From: Candidatus Nanohaloarchaea archaeon
Lineage (GTDB): Archaea; EX4484-52; GLR71
DNA: 6,921 nt
Reading direction: 5' to 3'
Assembly (NCBI GenBank): GCA_030671745.1
Contig: DAOVHT010000053.1
Location: forward strand, 1-6,921
Numbering within the stretch: position 1 is the stretch's first letter; the number at the start of each line of letters is the position of its first letter. Positions 1 to 5,541 of the stretch are shown in pieces. The position numbers and the translations under genes were made by a program. The notes under the pieces were generated by a model. That model saw only the letters and a list, made by a program, of their open reading frames with translations. It had not been told where the DNA came from and made no database searches.

Positions 1-551
1 GGCATACCCAAAAGAATGACATCAGCCCCAGTATAATTCTTGACAGCCTCAACCACAGCCATCTCAGCCGGATATGTCTCATCATCAACATAACAGTTAC
101 GGTTTATCCCAGTTGCATAAAGCTTGGAACAGCCCTTGACAAGATCACCGATTTTTTTGAGTTTCATATAATTAAAATTCCTGTCAATTGAAAGAAGTAT
201 ATGATCCGCATTATCGGATACAGTTATCCCATGGGCACCAAGTTCAGATATTAGACCACGCTCACCACAGACATAGACCTTATTGATTCCTTTTGATTCA
301 AAATAATTAGCAGCGACATACCCAGAAGTAATGATCTCATCCTCTTTGGTCTTAAGCCCTAACTTTGTCAATTTTTTAGCCATCATATCGCGCGTAAGGA
401 CACAGTTATCAGTGACATAATACACTTTCTTATGTCTTTTCTTAAGCGTGGTTATAAGTTTCTCCATGTGCGGATTAAGCGTATTCCAGCGCATGACAGT
501 CCCGTTGATTTCAAATATGAAAGTCCTTATAGACCCAAAATTCACAAGCAT
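1..551 (-). CDS. HAD subclass IIA (NagD/p-nitrophenylphosphatase-like) protein with degenerate catalytic motifs, partial
   Basis: This reading frame opens at 551 and stays open to the left edge, so 183 residues are visible and the C-terminus, which would carry HAD motif IV, is missing. The order of landmarks matches NagD-type phosphatases: the motif I strand FIFEINGT (residues 11-18), motif II around VTDN (residues 46-49, Thr47 kept), ITSGYVAANYF (residues 74-84), VYVCGERGL (residues 92-100), the cap region ending with ATGINRN, and GMP at the edge. In the family, motif I is DxDGT with the first Asp as nucleophile and the second as acid/base, and motif III is the Lys of GKP. Here these are Glu14, Asn16 and Met183, so phosphatase activity is doubtful and a binding or regulatory role is likelier. 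The reading frame is intact, so it is not an obvious pseudogene. The start is supported by a TATA-like box 24-34 bp upstream. It diverges from the unknown gene at 689. Family placement is secure; function is not known. Confidence 0.85.
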   Translation of the reverse strand, partial: MLVNFGSIRTFIFEINGTVMRWNTLNPHMEKLITTLKKRHKKVYYVTDNCVLTRDMMAKKLTKLGLKTKEDEIITSGYVAANYFESKGINKVYVCGERGLISELGAHGITVSDNADHILLSIDRNFNYMKLKKIGDLVKGCSKLYATGINRNCYVDDETYPAEMAVVEAVKNYTGADVILLGM

Positions 552-574
552 ACCGGTTATTTGTAAGAAATAGA

Positions 575-585
575 TTTATATATTT
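575..585 (-). promoter_or_regulatory. TATA-like box of the HAD-family gene
   Basis: On the minus strand this reads AAATATATAAA, 24-34 bp upstream of the ATG at 551, the distance at which archaeal TBP boxes sit from the transcription start. Transcription would begin at or next to the start codon, giving a leaderless mRNA. No Shine-Dalgarno sequence precedes the ATG. Confidence 0.5.
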
Positions 586-680
586 GTCTTTTTTGATGAA
601 ATCCCATAATGATACAACTTTTAAAAGTTAAAGAGACATATATGAATATCAAGAAGATAAAAATAATTTTAAGATTGAAA

Positions 681-686
681 GTGATC
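681..686 (+). promoter_or_regulatory. Possible Shine-Dalgarno site (GTGATC) of the unknown gene at 689
   Basis: GTGATC matches six bases complementary to the conserved 16S rRNA tail (GGAUCACCUCC). When aligned to the usual GGAGG core position, the spacing to the ATG at 689 is normal. It implies a transcript with a leader, unlike most genes in the window. A weak TATA-like CATATATG at 637-644 could place a transcription start near 665, but this is speculative. Confidence 0.35.
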
Positions 687-688
687 GG

Positions 689-1354
689 ATGTTTGAAAAA
701 ACAAAAAGCGAACCTTTAAAGATTGAAACATCTTTTGATGATTTTTTTAAAGACGTCATTGAAACGATACCTATACCACCAGCTTATATTGAATTCAAAG
801 CTCTTGCTTATGGCATACCTCTCTGTAAAATGGGCAAAGAGAACATAGATCTATATCTTGCAGAATGCAGTAAAAAAAGAGTGCTTCCTTTTTCAAAGAC
901 AGGATGGACATACGATCATTCGACTAATCTATTTTTATTTAGCGGTATCAGTTTTGAGAATCTGCGTAATTATATCCCGATGGATACAATAAATCCTCAT
1001 AAAAAGATTGTGAACACCATAAGCGAAGGATTATTGAACCGAAAAAACCCGCATCAACTCACTATTAAAATCGAGGCACCGACAAATGAAATGGAAACAG
1101 GCATTAAATTATTTCAGAAAAAGAACAGCAGTCTTTTAAGAAACAAATACATGATATATCAAGGAACTATATTACTTTCAGAAGATAATCGTAATCAACA
1201 TCATGTCCATAAAAATACAGGCACCATAATATTTAACAGAGATGATTCTAAAAATATTTTAGATTTATATCTAGATGAGAATGATAATACACCAAATAAC
1301 AAAAAAATACTTGATTGGTTTTACATCCTTAAAGAAAAATATGGTACTCTCTAG
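689..1354 (+). CDS. Hypothetical protein, 221 aa, no recognised family
   Basis: I do not recognise this protein. It is soluble-looking, with no signal peptide or membrane segment, and is rich in Lys, Asn and Ile. The N-terminal half has an aromatic/hydrophobic stretch (IPPAYIEFKALAYGIPL, about residues 29-45, and LFLFSGISFENL, about 81-92). The C-terminal third is polar, with a His/Asn patch (NQHHVHKN, about residues 169-176) followed by strand-like GTIIFN and an Asp/Asn-rich run, then a hydrophobic end with LDWFYILKEKYG. Codon use differs sharply from the other + strand genes: Asp is GAT in 12 of 13 cases and Phe is TTT in 11 of 12, whereas the next gene uses GAC 17 of 20 and TTC 6 of 7. The 666-bp uninterrupted frame, a plausible ribosome site and non-overlap with other genes support it as real. 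It stands alone between a divergent HAD gene and the separately promoted MEMO operon. Recent acquisition or a lineage-restricted gene are both possible. Confidence 0.75.
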   Translation: MFEKTKSEPLKIETSFDDFFKDVIETIPIPPAYIEFKALAYGIPLCKMGKENIDLYLAECSKKRVLPFSKTGWTYDHSTNLFLFSGISFENLRNYIPMDTINPHKKIVNTISEGLLNRKNPHQLTIKIEAPTNEMETGIKLFQKKNSSLLRNKYMIYQGTILLSEDNRNQHHVHKNTGTIIFNRDDSKNILDLYLDENDNTPNNKKILDWFYILKEKYGTL

Positions 1355-1380
1355 CTTCTTATAGTCTTTCATTTTAAATA
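1355..1380 (+). terminator. T-rich stretch after the unknown gene, possible archaeal terminator
   Basis: Directly after the TAG at 1352-1354 there are repeated T runs (TTCTT, CTTTCATTTTAA) without a strong hairpin. Archaeal RNA polymerase terminates on U-rich tracts, so this could end the upstream transcript before the MEMO promoter. Weak evidence in an A/T-rich gap. Confidence 0.25.
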
Positions 1381-1393
1381 CAGAATCAAGAAT

Positions 1394-1404
1394 AAATAAT
1401 ATAA
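1394..1404 (+). promoter_or_regulatory. TATA-like box of the MEMO-CoA-binding operon
   Basis: AAATAATATAA lies 23-33 bp upstream of the ATG at 1427. No ribosome-binding sequence precedes that ATG, so the mRNA is probably leaderless. The position also supports 1427 as the true start. Confidence 0.45.
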
Positions 1405-1426
1405 CAATCAAAATCAATATTAGACT

Positions 1427-2257
1427 ATGGTACGCGAACCGGTAGCTGAAGGTTTTTATCCAGGAAATGCAAGAATCCTGAAACTGATGCTAGAAAAACT
1501 GTTCAAGGACACAGAGAAGACAATAGACAGAGAAGTCATAGGTCTTGTTGCACCACACGCAGGATACCTGTACAGCGGAAAGACCGCAGCGAAAGCATAT
1601 GCCCAGATTGAAAAAGAATACGACGCAGTAATACTCTTAGGACCGGACCACACAGGGATGGCAGAGACAGTATCAATAAGCACAGAACCCTGGATTACAC
1701 CGCTCGGTGAAATAGATATTGACGCGACCCTTGCAAAAAAGATAATATCAAAATCAGACATCATAATTGAAGACAATGCAGCACACATGTACGAGCACTC
1801 AATCGAAGTACAATTACCATTCCTTCAACATCGACTAAAAAATCTAAAGATAGTACCCATAATCATACCGACAGACAATACAGACCTTGACACACTCCAA
1901 AAGATAGCAGACACAATATCAAAAGCGACAGAAGGAAAAAAAGTACTGTTCATCGCAAGCTCAGATCTCACCCATTTCGGCAAGGGATACAACTTCGTAC
2001 CTGTTGAAAAAGACGAACTTGAATGGATTAAAAACACAGACCAAGACATAATTCAAAAGATAACAGAACTGGACGAGATACAGACATTGAACAAAGCAAG
2101 AGAAACAACTGTGTGCGGTTCGCACCCGATTGCAATACTGATCATGATAATGAAGAACAAAAAGATAGACAAAGGAACCCTGATTGATTACACGACAAGC
2201 TACGAAGTATCAAAAAACAAAGACGCAATAGTTGGTTACGGCGGAATAGTATTCTAA
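1427..2257 (+). CDS. amrB: MEMO1 family protein (AmmeMemoRadiSam system protein B)
   Basis: This 276-aa protein has the full length and motif series of the MEMO family, which shares a fold with LigB-type nonheme-iron dioxygenases. The N-terminus VREPVAEGFYPGN (residues 2-14) is the family hallmark and fixes the start. Then come APHAGYLYSG (residues 42-51, His44), LGPDHTG (71-77, His75), EHSIEVQLPFLQ (124-135), ASSDLTHFG (177-185, Asp180, His183), CGSHPI (230-235, Cys230) and the end VGYGGIVF. In human MEMO1 the metal site is formed by His49, His81 and Cys244; by position His44, His75 and Cys230 correspond, so the metal site looks intact. The biochemical role in archaea is not established. The usual partners (an AMMECR1-type protein and a radical SAM protein) are not in this window. 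It is the first gene of an operon with the CoA-binding protein, 14 nt downstream. Family assignment is strong; function is not predicted. Confidence 0.95.
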   Translation: MVREPVAEGFYPGNARILKLMLEKLFKDTEKTIDREVIGLVAPHAGYLYSGKTAAKAYAQIEKEYDAVILLGPDHTGMAETVSISTEPWITPLGEIDIDATLAKKIISKSDIIIEDNAAHMYEHSIEVQLPFLQHRLKNLKIVPIIIPTDNTDLDTLQKIADTISKATEGKKVLFIASSDLTHFGKGYNFVPVEKDELEWIKNTDQDIIQKITELDEIQTLNKARETTVCGSHPIAILIMIMKNKKIDKGTLIDYTTSYEVSKNKDAIVGYGGIVF

Positions 2258-2261
2258 GGAG
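2256..2261 (+). promoter_or_regulatory. Shine-Dalgarno site of the CoA-binding protein gene
   Basis: AAGGAG overlaps the TAA stop of the MEMO gene and ends 10 nt before the ATG at 2272. It supports 2272 over the in-frame ATG at 2287 and shows that the second gene is translated from the operon mRNA. It is the only clear purine-rich ribosome site in the window, as expected for an internal cistron. Confidence 0.65.
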
Positions 2262-2271
2262 CATATTAAAC

Positions 2272-2649
2272 ATGAAAAATACATCAATGATAAACAAAAA
2301 ATATACTTATGCCTTAATCGGTGCTTCAGCCAACAAGGATAAGTACGGATACAAGATACTCCAAGACCTGACTGTTGCAGGATTCAAGATAATCCCTGTA
2401 AATCCAAAAGGACAGGATATTCAAGACCAAAAAGTCTACAGAAAACTTACAGACATAAAAGAAAAGATAGATGTTGCAATCTTTGTAGTGCCACCGAGCA
2501 TTACAGAAAATGTCCTGAAACAAGTACACACAAAAAAGATTAATAATGTATGGTTCCAACCCGGAAGCGAAAATGAAAATGCGATAGATTACTGCAAGAA
2601 AAACAAAATAAATTATATCCACAATCTATGCATCATGGTTGAGAGATAA
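2272..2649 (+). CDS. CoA-binding domain protein (CoA_binding_2 / YccU-like)
   Basis: This 125-aa protein is a single Rossmann-type domain of the CoA_binding_2 family, related to the CoA-binding domain of succinyl-CoA synthetase alpha and acyl-CoA synthetases. The landmarks are in order: ALIGASANKDKYGYKILQDL (residues 14-33) with the nucleotide loop GAS and the family's KYGYK, then VNPKGQ (43-48), KVYRKLTDI (54-62), the IDVAIFVVPP strand (66-75), NNVWFQPGSEN (91-101), and the closing NLCIMVE (118-124). The Cys near the end (Cys120) is well conserved in the family. Length is normal for stand-alone members. CoA binding is a family property; no enzymatic partner domain is present. It follows the MEMO gene by 14 nt with its own ribosome site, so the two are probably co-expressed. 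It ends 5 nt from the convergent pyrH stop. Asp codons are mixed (4 GAT, 3 GAC). Confidence 0.92.
   Translation: MKNTSMINKKYTYALIGASANKDKYGYKILQDLTVAGFKIIPVNPKGQDIQDQKVYRKLTDIKEKIDVAIFVVPPSITENVLKQVHTKKINNVWFQPGSENENAIDYCKKNKINYIHNLCIMVER
2596..2615 (-). terminator. Possible U-tract terminator of pyrH inside the convergent gene
   Basis: On the minus strand this region contains TTTATTTTGTTTTTCTT, 40-59 nt beyond the pyrH stop and inside the 3' end of the CoA-binding protein gene. A U-rich tract is what archaeal (FttA/aCPSF1-aided) termination uses. It may instead merely reflect Lys/Asn codons and the A-rich + strand. Confidence 0.25.
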
Positions 2650-2654
2650 TACAA

Positions 2655-3341
2655 TCATTCACCAGAACTGATCAGAGTACCTTTCTGTTCACCGTTTACA
2701 GTCTGCAATATTTCGCGAGGATTGGTTGCATCAATCACCACAAGATCAATATTTTCATCCTGCAATATATCAATCCCCGCAAGGTCAAAAAGCCCATATT
2801 TACCCGGTGCCTGCTCATTCTTTGATATTATTTTCCTGAATTCATCAAAAGTAAGAGCATCACATTTCTTGGCGCTTATATTCACCCGAGGATCCGAATC
2901 ATAGACACCCGGAACATTTGTCGCATTGATGACCATGTCAGCACCTATTGCGCGCGCAAGCTTTGAAGAGACCCCGTCAGTCGACTGCCCCGGCGCGATA
3001 CCGCCACAGACCACAACCTTATCAGTACTATTGAACTGCTCAGCAATGTCATCATAACTTATATTGATTTTAGTCTCAGCATAATCACCCAATGCCGACG
3101 CGAAAAGAGCAGCATTAGCCCAGGTCAATTTTATCGCAACATAATCCTTATCAAAGTCAGACGCATCGAAACCATCAGCGATATCAATATAATCCCTTGC
3201 AATCTTGCCACCGCCGACGACAACTATCAGCTTGTGGCCTTTATCAGAAATAGTTTTTATGACCTCTGCATACCGAACAAAATTATCAGAAGAAAAAACA
3301 CCGGTCAGAAGCGACCCGCCAAGCGAAAGCACGATTCTCAT
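2655..3341 (-). CDS. pyrH: UMP kinase, archaeal type
   Basis: This 228-aa amino-acid-kinase-fold protein phosphorylates UMP to UDP with ATP in pyrimidine nucleotide synthesis, in the cytoplasm. It begins MRIVLSLGGSLL (phosphate-binding strand and GGS loop, residues 8-10), followed by VVVGGGKIARDYI (about 40-52), AIKLTWANAALFASALG (about 68-84), VVCGGIAPGQSTDGVSSKLA (about 109-128), NATNVPGVYDSDPR (about 138-151, the ATP-site region), and a C-terminal part with PGKYGLFDLAGIDIL and IDATNP. Length and motif spacing match archaeal UMP kinases (about 225 aa) and not the bacterial hexameric form. In the archaeal enzymes I can recall, the segment corresponding to LTWANA usually has Arg where Trp73 stands here. 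The gene has its own TATA-like promoter and diverges from the metallophosphoesterase. Its stop is 5 nt from the convergent CoA-binding gene. Confidence 0.95.
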   Translation of the reverse strand: MRIVLSLGGSLLTGVFSSDNFVRYAEVIKTISDKGHKLIVVVGGGKIARDYIDIADGFDASDFDKDYVAIKLTWANAALFASALGDYAETKINISYDDIAEQFNSTDKVVVCGGIAPGQSTDGVSSKLARAIGADMVINATNVPGVYDSDPRVNISAKKCDALTFDEFRKIISKNEQAPGKYGLFDLAGIDILQDENIDLVVIDATNPREILQTVNGEQKGTLISSGE

Positions 3342-3362
3342 AAACTAAAAATTATATTTTGA

Positions 3363-3370
3363 TATTTAAA
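3363..3370 (-). promoter_or_regulatory. TATA-like box of pyrH
   Basis: The minus strand reads TTTAAATA, 22-29 bp upstream of the pyrH ATG at 3341, again fitting a leaderless transcript. A second A/T-rich box (AAAATATAAT at 3351-3360) lies too close to the start to fit the usual spacing. Confidence 0.45.
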
Positions 3371-3395
3371 AAGATTTTAGATTACCAGATGTTAA

Positions 3396-3403
3396 CTATA
3401 AAA
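3396..3403 (+). promoter_or_regulatory. TATA box of the metallophosphoesterase gene
   Basis: CTATAAAA lies 25-32 bp upstream of the ATG at 3428, within a less A/T-rich context than the other boxes, so it stands out well. It places the transcription start at or beside that ATG and argues against the upstream in-frame TTG at 3359, which would precede the box. Confidence 0.6.
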
Positions 3404-3427
3404 GACTCCACCGACAAATATACCTCT

Positions 3428-4270
3428 ATGAAAATCCTATGCATCTCAGACTTCCACGGAAAATTCCCGAACAGATTGTATTCTTTTGGAAAAGAGGAAA
3501 AACCAGACCTTGTACTTGTAGCCGGCGACCTTTCAGAATCAGACACATTCAGGGACCTGCAGTTCAAGAACTGGGACCGACTAAAAGCAGATACAACCAT
3601 AGAAGATGTCATAGGAAAACGTAAATATAAGCAACTATTGAAATCATCAGCCGAAAGCGTAATCAACATATTCAAGCGCCTTGAGAAACTGAATGTTCCA
3701 GTGATAGTCATAATAGGCAATGCAGACCACATCTCCGAATCACTTGCGCCATACCATCTAGAAAAATCAGGGATTGATCATCTGATCCAAGAATTTGAAA
3801 ACATCCTATTGGTAGACCGAACCTTCATAGAAATAGACAACATAGCAATAGTGACCCACGGCGGATACAGAGGTGTCAAATCACGGAAGAGCCACAAAGA
3901 AGGAGACTCACTGAAATACGCAGCGCACAAGAAACAGTACACTAAAGAGCTTGAAAGCCTGTTCAAGAACATGAAAGACAGAGCGCATACAATATTTCTC
4001 ACACACGACGTACCTTTCAGTACCGACATGGACCTTGTCAATCTAGAGACATCGCCCATGAACGGAAAACACGTCGGCGATGATGTCTATCGCGCATCAA
4101 TCGAGAAATACAGACCGGCGATAAACATCTGCGGGCACATGCACGAGAACCAGGGCAAAGAGATGCTGAAAGACACGATTGTCGCAAACTGCGGTTACGG
4201 TCACAACGGCGAATGCTGCATAGTCAAAATAAAAGACAAAAAGACAACAGTCAAGTTCTATAAGTTGTGA
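3428..4270 (+). CDS. Metallophosphoesterase (calcineurin-like phosphoesterase superfamily)
   Basis: The 280-aa product carries all the dimetal motifs of calcineurin-like phosphoesterases: SDFHG (Asp8, His10), AGDLS (Asp34), IGNAD (Asn98, Asp100), LTHDVP (His193) and CGHMHE (His237, His239). Metal-dependent hydrolysis of a phosphomonoester or phosphodiester is expected; the substrate cannot be read from the sequence. About 60 residues between Asp34 and Asn98 form a mostly charged helical insert (DLQFKNWDRLKADTT onward), and a basic segment follows THGGYRGVKSRKSHK (143-157). No signal peptide is present, so it is cytoplasmic. The start at ATG 3428 gives the typical N-terminus MKILCISDFHG and is placed correctly behind a TATA box. 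The frame extends upstream to a TTG at 3359, but those 23 residues are unlike the family and overlap the divergent promoter. It diverges from pyrH and converges on the U32 gene with a 5-nt gap. Asp codons are GAC in 16 of 21, typical for + strand genes here. Confidence 0.93.
   Translation: MKILCISDFHGKFPNRLYSFGKEEKPDLVLVAGDLSESDTFRDLQFKNWDRLKADTTIEDVIGKRKYKQLLKSSAESVINIFKRLEKLNVPVIVIIGNADHISESLAPYHLEKSGIDHLIQEFENILLVDRTFIEIDNIAIVTHGGYRGVKSRKSHKEGDSLKYAAHKKQYTKELESLFKNMKDRAHTIFLTHDVPFSTDMDLVNLETSPMNGKHVGDDVYRASIEKYRPAINICGHMHENQGKEMLKDTIVANCGYGHNGECCIVKIKDKKTTVKFYKL
4226..4243 (-). terminator. Possible U-tract terminator of the U32 gene inside the convergent gene
   Basis: The minus strand reads CTTTTTGTCTTTTATTTT, 33-50 nt beyond the U32 stop, within the 3' end of the phosphoesterase gene. 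It is a suitable archaeal U-rich termination tract. It also encodes a Lys/Asp-rich run on the + strand, so chance is a real alternative. Confidence 0.28.
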
Positions 4271-4275
4271 AAACC

Positions 4276-5487
4276 TCAAGCCCCGACAATCTTATAGACA
4301 ACATCATTATCCCTTACCCGCTCATCAACCTTAAGCCCGATAAGAGTCCCTTTCTTTGCTTTTTCAACCTTTTCATCATCAACAGAAATAGACTCAACAA
4401 CCTGCCTGAAATAAGTTGTCTTGCCAGCAATCATCAATTTATCACCTACTTTCAACCCGGAATTATTGAGCGCAATTACAGCCACGCCAGGTTTAAGGTA
4501 ATAATGCTTGACAACACCTACAGCGCGCCTTTTTTCCTTGGCCATGTTGTCACTGTAATCATAATTGAACCCGTCACGGGTAGGCGTTGCAAAATAAAAT
4601 CCGGTCGAGAACCCGCGATTGTAAACATCAGCCAAATCTTTCTTCCAACCCAATACTTTTTCTTTAGTAAAATCCCCAGAAAAATAAGCATCAATAGCTT
4701 CCCGATAACATCGCGACACAGTCTCGATATACTTCTCATCACGAAGCCTGCCCTCAATCTTAAAAGAATCAATCCCTGCCTTTACAAGTTCAGGCACATG
4801 ATCTATCATGCACATATCTTTTGCGCTAATGAGATACTTGCCGTCACAGGCAATCTCATTCTTCTCATCATCAACAAGAGTCCAACTTTTCCGGCAAGGT
4901 TGCGCACATGTTCCGCAATTGGCCGACATACCATAAAGATATGAAGACAGATAGCAGCGCCCGGAAACAGAGACGCACATCGCCCCGTGCACAAAAGTCT
5001 CAACCTCGACATCAACCTTTTTCTTGATTTGCGCAATATGTTTCAGGTTCATCTCACGGGCAAGGATGACACGTTCAGCACCCATATCACGATAGAATTC
5101 AGCAGTCTTCCAATTGGATATGTTAGCCTGCGTAGAGACATGAAAACAGACATCATTCTCCTTACACAGCGCAATCACAGCAGGATCCCAAGTAATGATA
5201 GCATCCACCTGCGCATCCTTGGCCTTTTTAACCACATCCTCTGCAACTTTAATGTCATTATTGTAGATTATAGCATTCACAGTCAAGTATGCTTTAAGCC
5301 CCGCCTTATGCACTGAAGATACAATGCTCTTGATATTGCGCAAAGTAATGTCTTTGTTCCTTGAGCGCATATTAAGCTTTCCGCAAGAGAAATAGACAGC
5401 GTCCGCATACTTTGAACAGGCCTTAAGCCCGGCAAGATTCTTGATAGGGACTAAAAGCTCTGGTTTTCTGAAATCATTAACAGACAT
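4276..5487 (-). CDS. Peptidase U32 family protein (probable Fe-S RNA hydroxylase type)
   Basis: The 403-aa product has the U32 signature ETFVHGAMCVSVSGRCYLSS (residues 163-182), followed by a Cys cluster ANCGTCAQPC (Cys191, 194, 198) and SAKDMC (Cys226). The HGAMC, SGRC, GTC/QPC and KDMC cysteines (171, 178, 194 or 198, 226) correspond to the four Fe-S ligands known in UbiU/UbiV. The N-terminus KPELLVPIKNLAGLKA is the U32 TIM-barrel start. The C-terminal ~80 residues (from AVGVVKHYY) resemble the small beta-barrel U32 C-terminal domain. Relatives with known roles are TrhP (tRNA ho5U34) and RlhA (23S rRNA C2501), which hydroxylate RNA with prephenate dependence; proteolysis is doubtful for the family. 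The exact substrate is unknown. An ATG six codons upstream (5505) is the alternative start; 5487 is preferred because an A/T-rich box (5515-5522) lies 28-35 bp upstream. It diverges from Trm1, which supports an RNA-modification setting. Confidence 0.9.
   Translation of the reverse strand: MSVNDFRKPELLVPIKNLAGLKACSKYADAVYFSCGKLNMRSRNKDITLRNIKSIVSSVHKAGLKAYLTVNAIIYNNDIKVAEDVVKKAKDAQVDAIITWDPAVIALCKENDVCFHVSTQANISNWKTAEFYRDMGAERVILAREMNLKHIAQIKKKVDVEVETFVHGAMCVSVSGRCYLSSYLYGMSANCGTCAQPCRKSWTLVDDEKNEIACDGKYLISAKDMCMIDHVPELVKAGIDSFKIEGRLRDEKYIETVSRCYREAIDAYFSGDFTKEKVLGWKKDLADVYNRGFSTGFYFATPTRDGFNYDYSDNMAKEKRRAVGVVKHYYLKPGVAVIALNNSGLKVGDKLMIAGKTTYFRQVVESISVDDEKVEKAKKGTLIGLKVDERVRDNDVVYKIVGA
4351..4373 (+). 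terminator. Possible U-tract terminator of the phosphoesterase gene
   Basis: The + strand contains TTTCTTTGCTTTTTC and further T runs 80-103 nt beyond the phosphoesterase stop, inside the convergent U32 gene. Compatible with archaeal U-rich termination, but the distance is long and the tract is also explained by Lys codons on the other strand. Confidence 0.2.
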
Positions 5488-5507
5488 AATTGTTATTTCA
5501 CACATAA

Positions 5508-5522
5508 CTTTAAGAAATTAAA
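5508..5522. promoter_or_regulatory. A/T-rich divergent promoter region between the U32 gene and Trm1
   Basis: The + strand TTTAAGAA (5509-5516) lies 26-33 bp upstream of ATG 5542, and the minus strand TTTAATTT (5515-5522) lies 28-35 bp upstream of the U32 ATG at 5487. Both fit leaderless transcription with the shorter start choice for each gene. The two boxes overlap, so initiation in the two directions may compete. Neither is a strong TATA match. Confidence 0.35.
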
Positions 5523-5541
5523 CATCTTTATGACACATAAT

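Noticed and set aside
552..688. A possible small reading frame or RNA gene in the HAD-unknown gene interval (for example from ATG 642).
   Set aside because: The ATG at 642 is out of frame with the downstream gene and its reading shows no independent support; the interval is best explained as a divergent promoter region.
1340..1433. Short repeat TATGGTAC at the end of the unknown gene and at the MEMO start.
   Set aside because: Eight bases is too short to treat as an attachment site or target duplication, and no mobile-element gene lies between the copies.
1456..2049. Two minus-strand open frames (110 and 74 codons) opposite the MEMO gene.
   Set aside because: Both are antisense to a well-supported conserved gene and encode low-complexity Ser/Phe/Ile-rich products.
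2326..2622. A 98-codon minus-strand frame opposite the CoA-binding protein gene.
   Set aside because: It is hydrophobic by reverse-complement of Lys/Asn-rich coding and covers the conserved CoA-binding domain; no promoter or start signal was found.
3359..3427. Upstream extension of the phosphoesterase from a TTG codon.
   Set aside because: It would start inside the divergent promoter and before the TATA box at 3396-3403, and adds residues unlike the family, whose N-terminus begins at MKILCISDFHG.
4267..4944. A 225-codon open frame on the + strand.
   Set aside because: It lies wholly antisense to the U32 gene, which has clear motifs, and its own product has no coherent domain. Long antisense frames are expected from the strand-biased codon use.
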